A stretch of DNA of 64,000 nt from a marine gamma proteobacterium HTCC2080 (GTDB lineage Bacteria > Pseudomonadota > Gammaproteobacteria > Pseudomonadales > Halieaceae). The notes below the pieces were generated by a model. That model was not told the DNA's origin, did not search any database, and saw only the letters and a program-made list of their open reading frames with translations. The stretch's first letter is position 1. Each line of letters starts with the position of its first letter. The stretch lies in contig AAVV01000002.1 of NCBI GenBank assembly GCA_000169115.1, positions 124,001 to 188,000 of the forward strand. Direction: 5' to 3'. Position numbers and translations under genes: made by a program. Shown piece after piece: positions 10,200 through 20,143 of this stretch.

Positions 10200-11534
10200 T
10201 TGTCGACAACACAGTCCACACTATTCGAAGAACCTGCGGGTAAGCTGGGGCCGCTTGCGTCACGGTTGCGCCCAAGCAGTTTGGCGAGTTTTGTAGGCCA
10301 GGAACACATTCTAGGTCCCGATGCTCCACTTGCTATGGCCCTTGAAGCAGGGAATCTGCACTCGTTCTTGCTATGGGGCCCTCCAGGGGTGGGTAAGACG
10401 ACACTGGCGCGTCTTTGCGCAGGAACCGCAAAAGCTCAGTTTTACCCGATTTCTGCTGTCCTATCGGGGGTAAAAGAAATCCGACAGGTCATTGAGTCGG
10501 CTCGCGTGGGATTATCCCAAGGGCTACGAACGGTCCTGTTTGTTGATGAAGTCCATCGATTTAACAAAGCCCAGCAAGATGCGTTTCTGCCCCACGTTGA
10601 GGATGGAACGATTACATTTATTGGAGCGACCACTGAAAACCCGTCTTTTGAGGTCAATGCAGCCCTGCTATCTAGAGTGCGCGTCTATCGACTGCGGGGG
10701 TTAGAGCAGCATCACCTTGTCACAATCTTGAAGCGGGCTTTGGCGGCTGAACTGCCTGAATTACACGCTGAGACCAAAATTTTAGAGGCCCTTGCCTTGC
10801 AGGCTGATGGGGACGCTCGCCGTGCGCTTGGGCAACTAGAAATCGCCGCTGACTTGGCCAGGGTTGAGGATGGGCGAAAAACCATAGATCAGAAGGTGCT
10901 TGAGGAGCTAGGGCAGGGCAGCCCCCGGCGTTTTGATAAAGGCGGCGACGCGTTTTATGACCAGATCAGTGCGCTGCACAAGAGTGTCCGCGGCTCTGAC
11001 CCTGATGCCAGCCTTTATTGGTTTGTACGTATGTTAGATGGCGGCTGCGATCCGCTTTACATCGCTAGACGGGTAGTGCGAATGGCTAGCGAAGATATCG
11101 GTAATGCCGATCCAAGGGCATTAGAGATTGCGCTAAACGCTTGGCAGATACAGGAACGCCTAGGTAGCCCTGAGGGCGAATTGACGCTTGCACAAGCCAT
11201 CATTTATCTGGCCTGTGCTGCAAAAAGTAACGCCGTCTACAACGCATTTAATGAAGCCAAACGCTTGGTTGATAGCCAGGGCAGTCTCGAAGTTCCCAAT
11301 CATCTGCGTAATGCACCATCGGCGTTAATGCGTGATCAAGGCTTTGGAGATAATTATCGATACGCCCACGACGAACCTGAGGGCTACGCAGCTAATGAAC
11401 GCTATTTTCCAGAAGGCATGACCGCAACGCAGTTTTACCGACCTACAGAGCGAGGCCTCGAGGGGCGTATCAGCGAAAAATTGCAGCACTTGAGAAACCT
11501 AGACCAGCAGGCGAAAGAAAGGGCTAAGCTTTGA
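10200..11534 (+). CDS. rarA: Replication-associated recombination protein RarA (MgsA)
   Basis: AAA+ ATPase of the clamp-loader-like family that acts at stalled replication forks. The 444-aa protein shows LWGPPGVGKTTLARLCAG (Walker A, about residues 60-77), VLFVDEVHRFNKAQQDAFLP (Walker B), the sensor-1 region FIGATTENPSFEVN and the C-terminal tetramerisation part with LYWFVRMLDGGCDPLYIARR and RMASEDIGNADP. It begins at a TTG preceded by GGAGGGG. Its stop overlaps the start of crcB (TTGA). Confidence 0.96.
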   Translation: MSTTQSTLFEEPAGKLGPLASRLRPSSLASFVGQEHILGPDAPLAMALEAGNLHSFLLWGPPGVGKTTLARLCAGTAKAQFYPISAVLSGVKEIRQVIESARVGLSQGLRTVLFVDEVHRFNKAQQDAFLPHVEDGTITFIGATTENPSFEVNAALLSRVRVYRLRGLEQHHLVTILKRALAAELPELHAETKILEALALQADGDARRALGQLEIAADLARVEDGRKTIDQKVLEELGQGSPRRFDKGGDAFYDQISALHKSVRGSDPDASLYWFVRMLDGGCDPLYIARRVVRMASEDIGNADPRALEIALNAWQIQERLGSPEGELTLAQAIIYLACAAKSNAVYNAFNEAKRLVDSQGSLEVPNHLRNAPSALMRDQGFGDNYRYAHDEPEGYAANERYFPEGMTATQFYRPTERGLEGRISEKLQHLRNLDQQAKERAKL

Positions 11535-11911
11535 TCAGCTCGATTTTATGGGTGGCATTGGGGGGCAGTTTGGGCGCGGTAGCTCGCTACGGCGCCGGCT
11601 TATTAATCAAGGCCTTCTATCCGGCTGGGGGTTGGCCCATAGCTACGCTGTCTGTCAATGTGCTGGGGTCGCTGGGTATCGGTGTCGTGTTTATCCTTTT
11701 AGAGCGTCATTGTGTTCATGAGGCGGCTCGATTGGTACTGTTGGTGGGGTTCCTCGGTGGTTTCACAACTTTTTCAACATTCTCGCTAGAGTTACTGCTA
11801 ATGATTGAGCGCGGTGAGTGGGTGCTCTCATTGGTTTATGCGTTTGCCAGCCTTGTCAGTTGTTTTGCCGGCGTTTATTTTGGTGCGCAATTCGCTCGGT
11901 GGCTCAGCTGA
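11531..11911 (+). CDS. crcB: Fluoride-specific ion channel CrcB (FluC)
   Basis: Small dimeric membrane protein that exports fluoride. Four hydrophobic helices are visible in 126 aa, with the signatures GGSLGAVARYGAGL, NVLGSLGIG and GFLGGFTTFSTFSLE, the last being the phenylalanine-rich fluoride path. The TTG start overlaps the rarA stop by four bases, so translation is coupled. I see no fluoride riboswitch in front of it, which fits its position inside the ftsK-lolA-rarA transcript. Confidence 0.94.
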   Translation: MISSILWVALGGSLGAVARYGAGLLIKAFYPAGGWPIATLSVNVLGSLGIGVVFILLERHCVHEAARLVLLVGFLGGFTTFSTFSLELLLMIERGEWVLSLVYAFASLVSCFAGVYFGAQFARWLS

Positions 11912-11988
11912 AAGCCGGCAAAAAATTGATGAACACGTTATGATGCGGCCGCAAATTTAACCTCTAAGGTCTCTGGGGAGGCACCACA

Positions 11989-13293
11989 ATGCTTGACATT
12001 AAAGTCGTTCGCGAAGATCCGACGGCTATCGCTGCGGCACTAAAGCTTAAGGGTTACGAATTTCCTGTCGATCACTTTCTCGAGCTTGACGCCCGTCGAA
12101 AGCAGGCTGATATTCGTGCACAGGGTTTGCTTGCCGACAGGAAGTCTGCCTCCAAGAAAATTGGTGAATTAGTGGGGCAGGGGCGCAGTGTTGAGGAAGC
12201 CAAGGCGGAAGTTGCTGAGCTGCTGGAAAAAATCAGCGGCGACATCACAATAGCGACTGAAGAAGCCAGGCAGGCCCAAGAGGCGTTACACGACCTGTTA
12301 CTGGCCACACCAAATGCGCCAGATGCCCGAGTGCCTGCGGGTGCAACGGAGGAAGATAACCACGAGGTATTGACCTGGGGTGAGCCCAAAGCTTTTGATT
12401 TTGAGCCCTTAGATCATGTCGATATTGGGGAGTTATCGGGGCAACTAGACGCCGGAACCGCCGGAAAAATCACGGGCTCTCGGTTTACGGTAATGAGCGG
12501 TGCATTAGCGCGCCTGCATCGAGCACTAGTGCAATTCATGCTTAACGAACACATTGTCGTTCATGGCTACACTGAAATTTACGTTCCCTATATTGTGAAT
12601 CGCGAATCACTGATTGGTACCGGGCAACTTCCAAAGTTTGAGGAAGACTTATTCCGCATCCAAGGCGATCAGGACTATTACCTCATCCCGACAGCAGAAG
12701 TACCTGTCACCAATATTGCTCGGGATCGTATTTTTGAGGATCAAGAATTTGGTGAATTGGGTATACGTTACGTTGCCCATACCCCATGTTTTAGGAGCGA
12801 GGCGGGCAGCTACGGCCGTGATACTCGTGGACTCATTCGCCAGCACCAGTTTGAAAAAGTTGAGCTAGTGCAGCTTGTGCGGCCTTCTCAGTCAGATGAA
12901 GCGCTTGAGTCTTTAACAGCACATGCGGAGCACATTCTGCGTTCTCTAGAGCTGCCGTATCGAAAGGTGATTTTGTGCGGTGGTGACCTAGGTTTTGGTG
13001 CGCAGCTTACTTACGATCTTGAAGTGTGGCTGCCGGGACAGGACGCGTATCGAGAAATTTCCAGCTGTTCAAATTATGGCGCCTATCAGGCGAGGCGCAT
13101 GCAGGCCCGATGGCGCAACCCTGCCACGGGTAAGCCCGAGCCGCTTCACACAATCAATGGCTCGGGGCTAGCCGTGGGTCGTACGTTGGTGGCCATTCTT
13201 GAGAACTATCAAGAGGCAGGCGGCGACGTCCTCATACCTGAGGTGTTGCGCCCCTACATGCATGGTCTTGAACGAATTAGCGCTGCGCAGTAG
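11989..13293 (+). CDS. serS: Seryl-tRNA synthetase
   Basis: Charges tRNA-Ser. The 434-aa class II synthetase has an N-terminal coiled-coil arm (about 25-105) that grips the long variable arm of tRNA-Ser. The catalytic core contains [12 protein letters not shown], motif 2 ([20 protein letters not shown]) and motif 3 ([18 protein letters not shown]). GGGGAGG lies 8-10 bases before the ATG. The last 17 bases overlap the 3' end of prc on the other strand. Confidence 0.97.
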   Translation: MLDIKVVREDPTAIAAALKLKGYEFPVDHFLELDARRKQADIRAQGLLADRKSASKKIGELVGQGRSVEEAKAEVAELLEKISGDITIATEEARQAQEALHDLLLATPNAPDARVPAGATEEDNHEVLTWGEPKAFDFEPLDHVDIGELSGQLDAGTAGKITGSRFTVMSGALARLHRALVQFMLNEHIVVHGYTEIYVPYIVNRESLIGTGQLPKFEEDLFRIQGDQDYYLIPTAEVPVTNIARDRIFEDQEFGELGIRYVAHTPCFRSEAGSYGRDTRGLIRQHQFEKVELVQLVRPSQSDEALESLTAHAEHILRSLELPYRKVILCGGDLGFGAQLTYDLEVWLPGQDAYREISSCSNYGAYQARRMQARWRNPATGKPEPLHTINGSGLAVGRTLVAILENYQEAGGDVLIPEVLRPYMHGLERISAAQ

Positions 13294-15445
13294 CCGAATT
13301 TGCGTTATTTGAGGCTCCGGTGAGGGCTAGGACATCGGCGAGAATTCGGCCTGCCTCGATTAGCAGTACGTCGCCAGCCTCATCTTCTGCCTCATCTGCT
13401 TCGCTTACCGCTTCTGCATCTTCCGCTACGTTACCCAGCGTATTTAAAGCCTCGTTATCGTCTACTGCCACGTCTTCGTCCTCTGCGGCGTCGCTGGTCG
13501 CCTCAGCTGTTTCTTCACGAAGGCTATCTAGAGGTTCCAGTCCCTGCGCCTCGCGGCGCTTATTTTCAATTTCAAGGGCCTTTTGCTCTTGAGAATCACG
13601 AAGTGCTACCCGCTCTTTTTCGTTGAGTGGCAATGTCTTTAGACCGCGGGTTTCCGTTGCCATCAAAACTTGGTCTACCAGATAAATATAGTCGGGATCT
13701 TTTTCGATTCTGCTTTCGTGACGCTCGTTGATAGTGGGTAGCAGTGAAGAGAAGAGGTTGTACTCTCGGTGCCTAACCGGGGAAATTTGATCCCAGTCAA
13801 GGGCATTATCGAGGGCACTCTCTCCGATTTCGTCGGGGTCAAAAAGCGAAGGAAAATCAATATCTGGTACCACACCTCTATGCTGGGTCGAGTCCCCGGA
13901 AATGCGATAAAACTTGCTTTCGGTGACTTTGAGTTGCCCCTCAGGCATGCCAAGCAGTGTTTGAACAGTCCCTTTACCAAAGGAGCGGTCGCCCAGAACA
14001 ATACCTCGACCGTAGTCCTGTATAGCCCCCGCGAAGATTTCCGAGGCAGAGGCGCTCAGCCGATTGATCAATACAGCTACTGGACCTTGGTAGTAGGTAG
14101 AGCGCCGTCGTTTACCATCGCGCCATACCTTCCGTTCGGCACTTCGTATCTGGACCGTAGGTCCATACTCAATAAACAGCCCGGTAAGATCATTAGCCTC
14201 TTGTAATGAACCACCACCGTTGTTACGGAGATCAATAACCAAGGCTTCCGCACCTTGTGCCTGCAGTTCTTCAATTAATTTTTTAACATCCCGGGTGGTC
14301 GACTTGTAGTCTTCATCCCCGCGCCTGAGGGCCGCAAAATCGATGTAAAAGGCGGGTATCTCGATGACACCCACTTTTCGGCTGGCGCCATCTACGTCTT
14401 CGAGCTCTAACAATTCGCTCTGTGCTGCCTGCTCCTCTAACTTCACCTTGTTGCGCTCAATCGCAACCACTTGCCGCTGGTCTGTTTTGCCCTTACCGGG
14501 GATTACCTCAAGCCTAACCGTTGTCTCTCGAGGGCCTCGAATTAGATCGACCACTTCATCCAAGCGCCAACCCACCACATCTTCGATGGGGCCTTCAGCG
14601 CCTTGTCCAACGCCAATAATGAGGTCAGAGGGCGAGAGGTCCCCTTGTTTGTCCGCGGGCCCTGCGGGAACTAATCGAACCACTTTGGTGTATTCATCAT
14701 CGACCTGCAGGACTGCACCAATACCATCAAAAGACAGGCTCATGTTGATGTCGAAATTCTCGGCGCGTCTGGGCGAGAAGTACGAGGTGTGAGGGTCATA
14801 CAGTTCCGTTAATGCGTTAGCGTAGATCGCAAACACATCACGCTCATTGTACTGCTGCAGTCTGTTGAGCTGATTGCTATATCGTTTGATAAGTGTGGGC
14901 GCTATCTCATCCACGGATTTGTCTGCGAGCTTCAGGCTGAGTGCCTGATTTTTTAATCGCTTGCGCCAGCGATCGTCTAGCTCACTCGAAGATGCCGCCC
15001 AGGCAACGTCATCACCATCTATTGGTAAATACTCAGAAAGGCTGTAGTCGAACTCCGGCACCGCGGTAGGAAGCTCCGCTAATATCGCTTCCAGACGCGC
15101 TTTCAGGTTTGTTTGATATTTGGTGAAAATCGTAAAGGCAGGATCAAGGTTTCCCTCTCGGCCGGCATCGTCAAGCGCTGTTCTGTACACCTGAAAGCTC
15201 TTGACGTCGTCGAGAGTGAAAAACATCTTCTGGGGATCCAGCGTGTCTATATAAGCATCTAAATGAGCAGCTGAGAGCGCATCATCATAGCTCTTACCCT
15301 CATAGTGTCGATTTTGCAGCGCGTTGATCATCTCACCTAGGGTTTCTCCCTGAATAGCCTCGGGGGCTAGCGCCCACGCCTTAGAGGCGCTCAGGAGTGC
15401 TATGAGGAGTAGCCAGCGAAGGCGAGTAGAAGTGGTCAGCAGCAT
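13277..15445 (-). CDS. prc: Tail-specific (C-terminal processing) protease Prc
   Basis: Periplasmic serine protease that degrades proteins with nonpolar C-termini and trims lipoproteins and peptidoglycan hydrolases. The signal peptide is residues 1-26. A helical N-terminal domain is followed by a PDZ domain ([21 protein letters not shown] onward) and the S41 catalytic domain with the nucleophile in [13 protein letters not shown] and the general-base lysine in SFGKGTVQ. The C-terminal domain ends in an Asp/Glu/Ala-rich tail of about 70 residues, giving 722 aa against 682 in E. coli. It converges on serS with a 17-bp overlap. Confidence 0.94.
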   Translation of the reverse strand: MLLTTSTRLRWLLLIALLSASKAWALAPEAIQGETLGEMINALQNRHYEGKSYDDALSAAHLDAYIDTLDPQKMFFTLDDVKSFQVYRTALDDAGREGNLDPAFTIFTKYQTNLKARLEAILAELPTAVPEFDYSLSEYLPIDGDDVAWAASSSELDDRWRKRLKNQALSLKLADKSVDEIAPTLIKRYSNQLNRLQQYNERDVFAIYANALTELYDPHTSYFSPRRAENFDINMSLSFDGIGAVLQVDDEYTKVVRLVPAGPADKQGDLSPSDLIIGVGQGAEGPIEDVVGWRLDEVVDLIRGPRETTVRLEVIPGKGKTDQRQVVAIERNKVKLEEQAAQSELLELEDVDGASRKVGVIEIPAFYIDFAALRRGDEDYKSTTRDVKKLIEELQAQGAEALVIDLRNNGGGSLQEANDLTGLFIEYGPTVQIRSAERKVWRDGKRRRSTYYQGPVAVLINRLSASASEIFAGAIQDYGRGIVLGDRSFGKGTVQTLLGMPEGQLKVTESKFYRISGDSTQHRGVVPDIDFPSLFDPDEIGESALDNALDWDQISPVRHREYNLFSSLLPTINERHESRIEKDPDYIYLVDQVLMATETRGLKTLPLNEKERVALRDSQEQKALEIENKRREAQGLEPLDSLREETAEATSDAAEDEDVAVDDNEALNTLGNVAEDAEAVSEADEAEDEAGDVLLIEAGRILADVLALTGASNNANSATAQR

Positions 15446-15544
15446 GGCGTATTCAATCCGACGTCTATGAAAGTAGTTAGTGAACTATACGTGCCCAACA
15501 GCGTGACCCGATGAGGTGTTTTTCACCCCTTTTGAACCCTACCA

Positions 15545-16762
15545 TCAAAAAGGATGGCCAAACCTCAGGTAGACCGCTGAGTTATCACCAGATCCTTTGG
15601 CAGCTTCCATACGCATGACCACTCCAGATTCGGGCTTCACAAGCCAACTCACGCCCGCACCAACGCCCGGATAAAGCTCATCGCTACAGCTTTGGGAGGT
15701 GGCGTTTGATCCTATGCCGTCGCCAAATAAGCAACCTATCCCACCAAAAACAACAACACCCCAGCGCTTGGAAAGCGGCATACGAAGATCAAATTGGCCT
15801 CCAACCGAATTCTCTCCTAAATAATTGCCTCGGGTGTACCCCGGTACAATTACCGACGAATAACCCGAGACGGGGGCGTCATGGGTGAGCCGTGTATAGG
15901 CTTGCACGGCCAGCACCGTTTCCGGGGCATCCACTCCAGTAAACCAATGGCCAAGAGAACTGTAGTGATTAAAATTTCCACGCAACACATCAAAATCGCT
16001 ATTACTGTCTAGGAGTGAATCTTCTGGCAGAAGTTCCTCAAGCAGGTCACCGTTGTCGAGGATTGGCTCATCGTCACTGCTACTATACCGCGTGCCGTCG
16101 ACAACAAAGTGGCTTCCCGAGGTCGGGTTCCGCACGTGGTTGCGCGAATCCCTCTCCACGACAAAGCCGACCCCAGTTGCATTAAATCCCATTAGACCGA
16201 CTTGGTTACTAGCCATTTCATCCGACGTTGGAACACCGATAACATAGTTCGTACGCACGAGTTGACCGCCGAAAAACCAATCGCCTACCACTCTGTACCG
16301 GTAGCGCATAAATAGTGTTTTTAGGTCGTCCGTAGTTTCAACAGTTTTACCACTGCCCAAAAAATCGTCATATTCGTTGTTAATATCGCCGTAAGCCACA
16401 CCAGCAGTTAGCCGGTGATGATCAGCACCCCAATAAAGGTCCGTAAACATTGCGCTGACCAAAGAGTCAGTATTTGAGTAGGAAAGGGTCGCGCCGCTTA
16501 GCGACACCGGTGATGCGTCGTCAAACCGATGCAGGTAAGCGGCAATGCCACCAACATTTCTACCCAACTTTGGGTCTACGCTAAAGGTTGGTGTTAACAG
16601 CCAAGGGCTATCACGCTGTGGTTGATCTGAATTTACAGCCTGTGCATTTTCTGCTTCTGCAGCATCATCTTCCATTTCCTGAGCATCAGCAGACCTCGTG
16701 CCGGTTGTAACAAGCCAAATGAATAGGCTTAGACAGATAAATATGTGAGTAAATCGATGCAC
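15545..16762 (-). CDS. Outer-membrane beta-barrel protein (BamA/surface-antigen C-terminal family)
   Basis: Predicted outer-membrane barrel of the bacterial surface antigen (D15/Omp85) C-terminal type, without POTRA domains. Evidence is a signal peptide ending at SADA, alternating amphipathic strands throughout, the family-like segment VERDSRNHVRNPTSGSHF that precedes the last strands, and a terminal phenylalanine (YLRFGHPF), the usual BAM-recognition end. I place the start at the GTG at 16762 (405 aa) because TTGAGG lies 9-14 bases upstream; a TTG at 16777 is in frame but has no ribosome-binding site. It may be co-transcribed with prc 99 bases downstream. Cargo or partner is unknown. Confidence 0.75.
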   Translation of the reverse strand: MHRFTHIFICLSLFIWLVTTGTRSADAQEMEDDAAEAENAQAVNSDQPQRDSPWLLTPTFSVDPKLGRNVGGIAAYLHRFDDASPVSLSGATLSYSNTDSLVSAMFTDLYWGADHHRLTAGVAYGDINNEYDDFLGSGKTVETTDDLKTLFMRYRYRVVGDWFFGGQLVRTNYVIGVPTSDEMASNQVGLMGFNATGVGFVVERDSRNHVRNPTSGSHFVVDGTRYSSSDDEPILDNGDLLEELLPEDSLLDSNSDFDVLRGNFNHYSSLGHWFTGVDAPETVLAVQAYTRLTHDAPVSGYSSVIVPGYTRGNYLGENSVGGQFDLRMPLSKRWGVVVFGGIGCLFGDGIGSNATSQSCSDELYPGVGAGVSWLVKPESGVVMRMEAAKGSGDNSAVYLRFGHPF

Positions 16763-17048
16763 GATTAATAGCCTCAAACGCTGAAACGGGAAGGGTGGCC
16801 AAGTTTACTGGCAACTAGGGATTAGTGAGGCGATTTGCACCAGAAATAGATGAATTGGTCACCTTTTGAACAGGATTCTCGCGAGCGAAAGAAAAGGCGC
16901 CTGGGCGAAGAGGGTAGTGGTAAGTTATCGGCTGTAACGTCGATATCAATGGAATCCAGAGTTGGCGTAAGTGCAAAGTTTAAGGGTGGTCTGAGCTGGG
17001 ATCTTGGCCACAATTGACATCGATCAACCATCAGTTTTAGGGGACGAC

Positions 17049-18317
17049 ATGCAACATATTCAAGGGGCACTTGCCCTGTGCGTGCTGCTACTCACAGGCC
17101 TCGCAACGGCACAAGCGAGTGAAACGTCACTGGGTATTGAGCGCGCAGACTACGCACGAAAATTACACGGCTTTTGGCTAGGTCAATCGATTGCCAACTG
17201 GACTGGATTAATCACCGAAATGGACCGGGTGGAAACTCCTTTCTACCGCGATGAAGACTGGGGACGCGTCGATCAGCCGAACATTTGGGGGGCTTTTGTC
17301 AATCACAGCAGTCGCATTGATTTTTATCTGCCTGAGTTGGATCGTGTCTGGGGGTCTGATGACGATACCGATATCGAGTATATGTACTGGCAACTGACTG
17401 AAGCTTCGGACACGCCCGTACTCACACCAGTACAAATACGCCAAGGGTGGCTAAAGCACATATATAGCAACGAGGAAGCCCCCATATCCGCTACTGAGTT
17501 CAGACGAGAGAACTACCTTTGGGTATCTAACGAACGCGCTTTTTACTTGATGCGAGATAAAGGGCTGTTGCCGCCGGCGACAAGCGACCCCTTAAACAAC
17601 CCAGACTTCGCCATGATAGACGCGCAACTCACAACGGAATCTTTTGGACTGATGGCGCCAGGTCGCCCACAGCTAGCGCTAAATTTAGCGACGTTACCCA
17701 TTGCCGTTACCGCCAGTGGTGAAGCCGCGGCTATTGCGCGTTTTTATGTGGTAATGCATGCCGCAGCAGCAAATCTCAACAACAAAGAGGATTTGGCAAC
17801 GCAACTGCTAGTGATCGCAGCTTTGGCAGCAGAGCAGTTACCCGTATCGGGTTACGCACGAGACATGTATGAATTTGTACTCGATGCCTACACAACGAAT
17901 CCCGATAAAAACGACTGGGAGAAAACACGGGATGCGATTTACCAGCGTTATCAAATTCGTGGGGAGGGGGGGTACCGCTACAGCAGACCGTTTGATGCAG
18001 GCATTAACTTCGCGGCCAGTTTAATTAGCTTGTTTTACGGGGAGGGCGACTTTCGCCGAACCGTGCAAATAGCATCCCTTGCAGGCTGGGATAGCGACAA
18101 CCCCGCTGCTACATGGGGCGGCTTGCTGGGATTCATTCTGGGCAAGGATGGCATTGAGCGCACGTTTCAACGTCGCTTTTCAGAGGCCTATTGGATTCAT
18201 AGAACGCGCAAAGCGTTCCCAGACCATACGCCGGATTTAGCCGGGGAGGATACCTTTTCACAAATGGCACAGCGCGGTGTAGACGTGGTTGAAAAGGTTT
18301 TAACTACTGAAGATTAA
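17049..18317 (+). CDS. Exported ADP-ribosylglycohydrolase-family protein
   Basis: The family (DraG/ARH, Pfam ADP_ribosyl_GH) hydrolyses ADP-ribose linkages with a binuclear Mg site. Seen here: the opening YARKLHGFWLGQSIANWTG (usual form G-l-lG-a-gd-lG), an aspartate cluster DDDTDIEYMY corresponding to the DDTEM-like metal ligands, and GWDSDNPAATWGGLLGFILG, which matches the conserved GxDtDtxAaxxGgllG metal motif near the C-terminus. I chose the ATG at 17049 because TAGGGGA precedes it and it gives a clean signal peptide (HIQGALALCVLLLTGLATAQA), so the 422-aa product is probably periplasmic or secreted. Most characterised relatives are cytoplasmic. The substrate is unknown. It is divergent from the barrel gene. 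Confidence 0.75.
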   Translation: MQHIQGALALCVLLLTGLATAQASETSLGIERADYARKLHGFWLGQSIANWTGLITEMDRVETPFYRDEDWGRVDQPNIWGAFVNHSSRIDFYLPELDRVWGSDDDTDIEYMYWQLTEASDTPVLTPVQIRQGWLKHIYSNEEAPISATEFRRENYLWVSNERAFYLMRDKGLLPPATSDPLNNPDFAMIDAQLTTESFGLMAPGRPQLALNLATLPIAVTASGEAAAIARFYVVMHAAAANLNNKEDLATQLLVIAALAAEQLPVSGYARDMYEFVLDAYTTNPDKNDWEKTRDAIYQRYQIRGEGGYRYSRPFDAGINFAASLISLFYGEGDFRRTVQIASLAGWDSDNPAATWGGLLGFILGKDGIERTFQRRFSEAYWIHRTRKAFPDHTPDLAGEDTFSQMAQRGVDVVEKVLTTED

Positions 18318-18535
18318 CCACCAAAAATCCGCAGGGCGTTCGTAATATCGTATTGCCAGAGTAGCCGTTGTTCAGCTCGCTACAGCGCAGTCTCAAGACC
18401 TATCTGAGCGTTCACTAGGGTTACGAAATTAAATATTTTGCACCGCGGTGCGCTGCCAAAAAAATCATAAGTCGACCAGATCTATTAGCCTGAAGATGCG
18501 CTGTGAATAGGGCGGTTTGCCATGAAATGCTTATC

Positions 18536-18563
18536 TGACAAACCACCGGCGGAGTCACCGGTG
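18536..18563 (-). terminator. Candidate terminator of the amidohydrolase gene
   Basis: Perfect arms CACCGG / CCGGTG are separated by eight bases and lie just past the stop of the minus-strand amidohydrolase. The minus-strand tail reads GGTTTGTC, so the T run is short. The rest of 18318-18571 shows no gene. Confidence 0.4.
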
Positions 18564-18571
18564 TTGGAGCG

Positions 18572-19810
18572 TCAGGCCTGCCACAACGCTGGAAACAGCC
18601 TCAGGGCATTGTCTCGAAGTATCTTCTGTCGCAGCGTTCTTCGGCTTGATACCTCAGTGGTAATGAGCACTTTCGCTAAAGAAGCGCCAAGGTGGTAAAA
18701 GGGCCAATCGGTGCCAAACAACAATCGATCGCTATCGGTGCTTTGAATCATAGTTTCAAGCATGGTGACACTTTGACCATGAATGCCCAACCAAGCATTG
18801 TCGTACCGTCTAGCCAGAGCAATCATTGCCTCGCTATCTCGAGCTCCCGCATGGCCTAGGATAAATTGCAGGTCGGGGTATTCAGCGAGGGCTGCTTCGT
18901 AGTGTCTTGGCATGGCAAACTGATGGGAAGACTCAGGTTCGATTCCGGCTCTGCCACCATGGAAAAAAACCACGAGCCCTAGAGCCTGGGCCTCCGCATA
19001 AAGCGCCATCAGTGCCGGCTCATCGGGGTAAAAACGTTGTACGGTAGGATGCAGTTTAATAATACGGCCGCCACGGGCTGCGGCTTGGCGCATTTGAGTC
19101 ACGGCAGTTGCGTCACCTGGGTAGACAGAGAGCCCAACATGTAACTGTTGTTCCGCTGCTCCGGCGTTAACCGCGGCGAACCAATCTTGTTCAAGCTGAT
19201 CACCAAAAGGCAGTCCAAGCTTGATAGGTAGTAGCATCGCTTGCTGCACTCGCATCGACTCCATTTCACGCAACAAATTGGGGATGGTTTGGGTTTTTGT
19301 AAACGGACTGCCCCAGACGCCCTGTGCGATGGTACTCATCGTTAGATCATCAAGAGCTTGATCGGAAAAGTTGCCGTTGATGTAGATATCGAGGTCGAGG
19401 GGACAGCCAGGATCAGTGGCGTCACAATCGAGTAAATGTTTAACGCGAGAAGTGGCAGCGAGCAAGTCCAGATGTGGGCGAAACAGCACCGACATACCAA
19501 GGTGGCAGTGAACGTCGATAGAGTAGGGGACGTCATCGTCGTTACAGTACAGATTGCCGTCTTTGTCTAGCTCAAACCAGGGTAGTTTAGCTAGGCCTCG
19601 ATATCCGGGGTAGATTTGCGAACCGTAGGGGCCTTTCCCACTGCGGGCTTTTTCAGACGTACGCTGCCTAGCCAATGTTGCGATATCGGCTTCGTTGTAT
19701 CTTTTGGCTGGTACAGGATCGCACCCGCTTAAACCCAAACCGCATGCCGTAACGCCGCTACCTAAAAGAAATTGTCGACGTGATCTATGACGGGGATTTA
19801 TGTTTGACAC
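18572..19810 (-). CDS. Tat-exported lipoprotein amidohydrolase (amidohydrolase 2 family)
   Basis: TIM-barrel metal-dependent hydrolase or decarboxylase of the Amidohydro_2 (PF04909) type. Metal and active-site motifs in order are DVHCHLG (first H-x-H pair), KLHP, FFHGG, ILGHAGA and LFGTDWPF. The N-terminus has a twin-arginine motif SRRQFLLG followed by a hydrophobic stretch and a lipobox LSGC, so it should be exported folded and lipid-anchored. The family includes ring-cleaving hydrolases and non-oxidative decarboxylases, but the substrate cannot be told. It stands alone: the locus promoter element is not found in front of it. Confidence 0.8.
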   Translation of the reverse strand: MSNINPRHRSRRQFLLGSGVTACGLGLSGCDPVPAKRYNEADIATLARQRTSEKARSGKGPYGSQIYPGYRGLAKLPWFELDKDGNLYCNDDDVPYSIDVHCHLGMSVLFRPHLDLLAATSRVKHLLDCDATDPGCPLDLDIYINGNFSDQALDDLTMSTIAQGVWGSPFTKTQTIPNLLREMESMRVQQAMLLPIKLGLPFGDQLEQDWFAAVNAGAAEQQLHVGLSVYPGDATAVTQMRQAAARGGRIIKLHPTVQRFYPDEPALMALYAEAQALGLVVFFHGGRAGIEPESSHQFAMPRHYEAALAEYPDLQFILGHAGARDSEAMIALARRYDNAWLGIHGQSVTMLETMIQSTDSDRLLFGTDWPFYHLGASLAKVLITTEVSSRRTLRQKILRDNALRLFPALWQA

Positions 19811-20143
19811 ACTTTTCTCCTAGGCTAGGATTGTCCAACACAAGTTATCATGATCTTCAGGCTTCGCTGCGCCGATCGGGTTGATATAGTCGCTTCGTGT
19901 ACTGCGTGGTGTTCGCGTCATCGTTTCATGAACCCTCATATCTCTATTGAGCGACAAATATTGAGCTTGAGCATGTAAGGTTTCGGCGCCGGCGGTTTCA
20001 GTATCGCGATTAAACCTGCAGCCCAACACCTCCGGCGGGGCGCTACTCTGAAGGTCTCATGGGTCATTCAATGAACACCGCAAAATTGACGGCTGCTATT
20101 AATAGCAAAGCGGTGACTTTCTTGGCGTCCATGCGCGAAGGAC
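19811..20143 (-). other. Intergenic region without recognisable gene
   Basis: 333 bases between the amidohydrolase start and the MFS gene stop. A 69-codon open frame on the minus strand (19820-20029) has no ribosome-binding site or family resemblance, and I do not call it a gene. Confidence 0.5.

Noticed and set aside
19820-20029. 69-codon minus-strand frame between amidohydrolase and MFS genes
   Set aside because: No start signal, no hydrophobic or domain pattern; likely chance.
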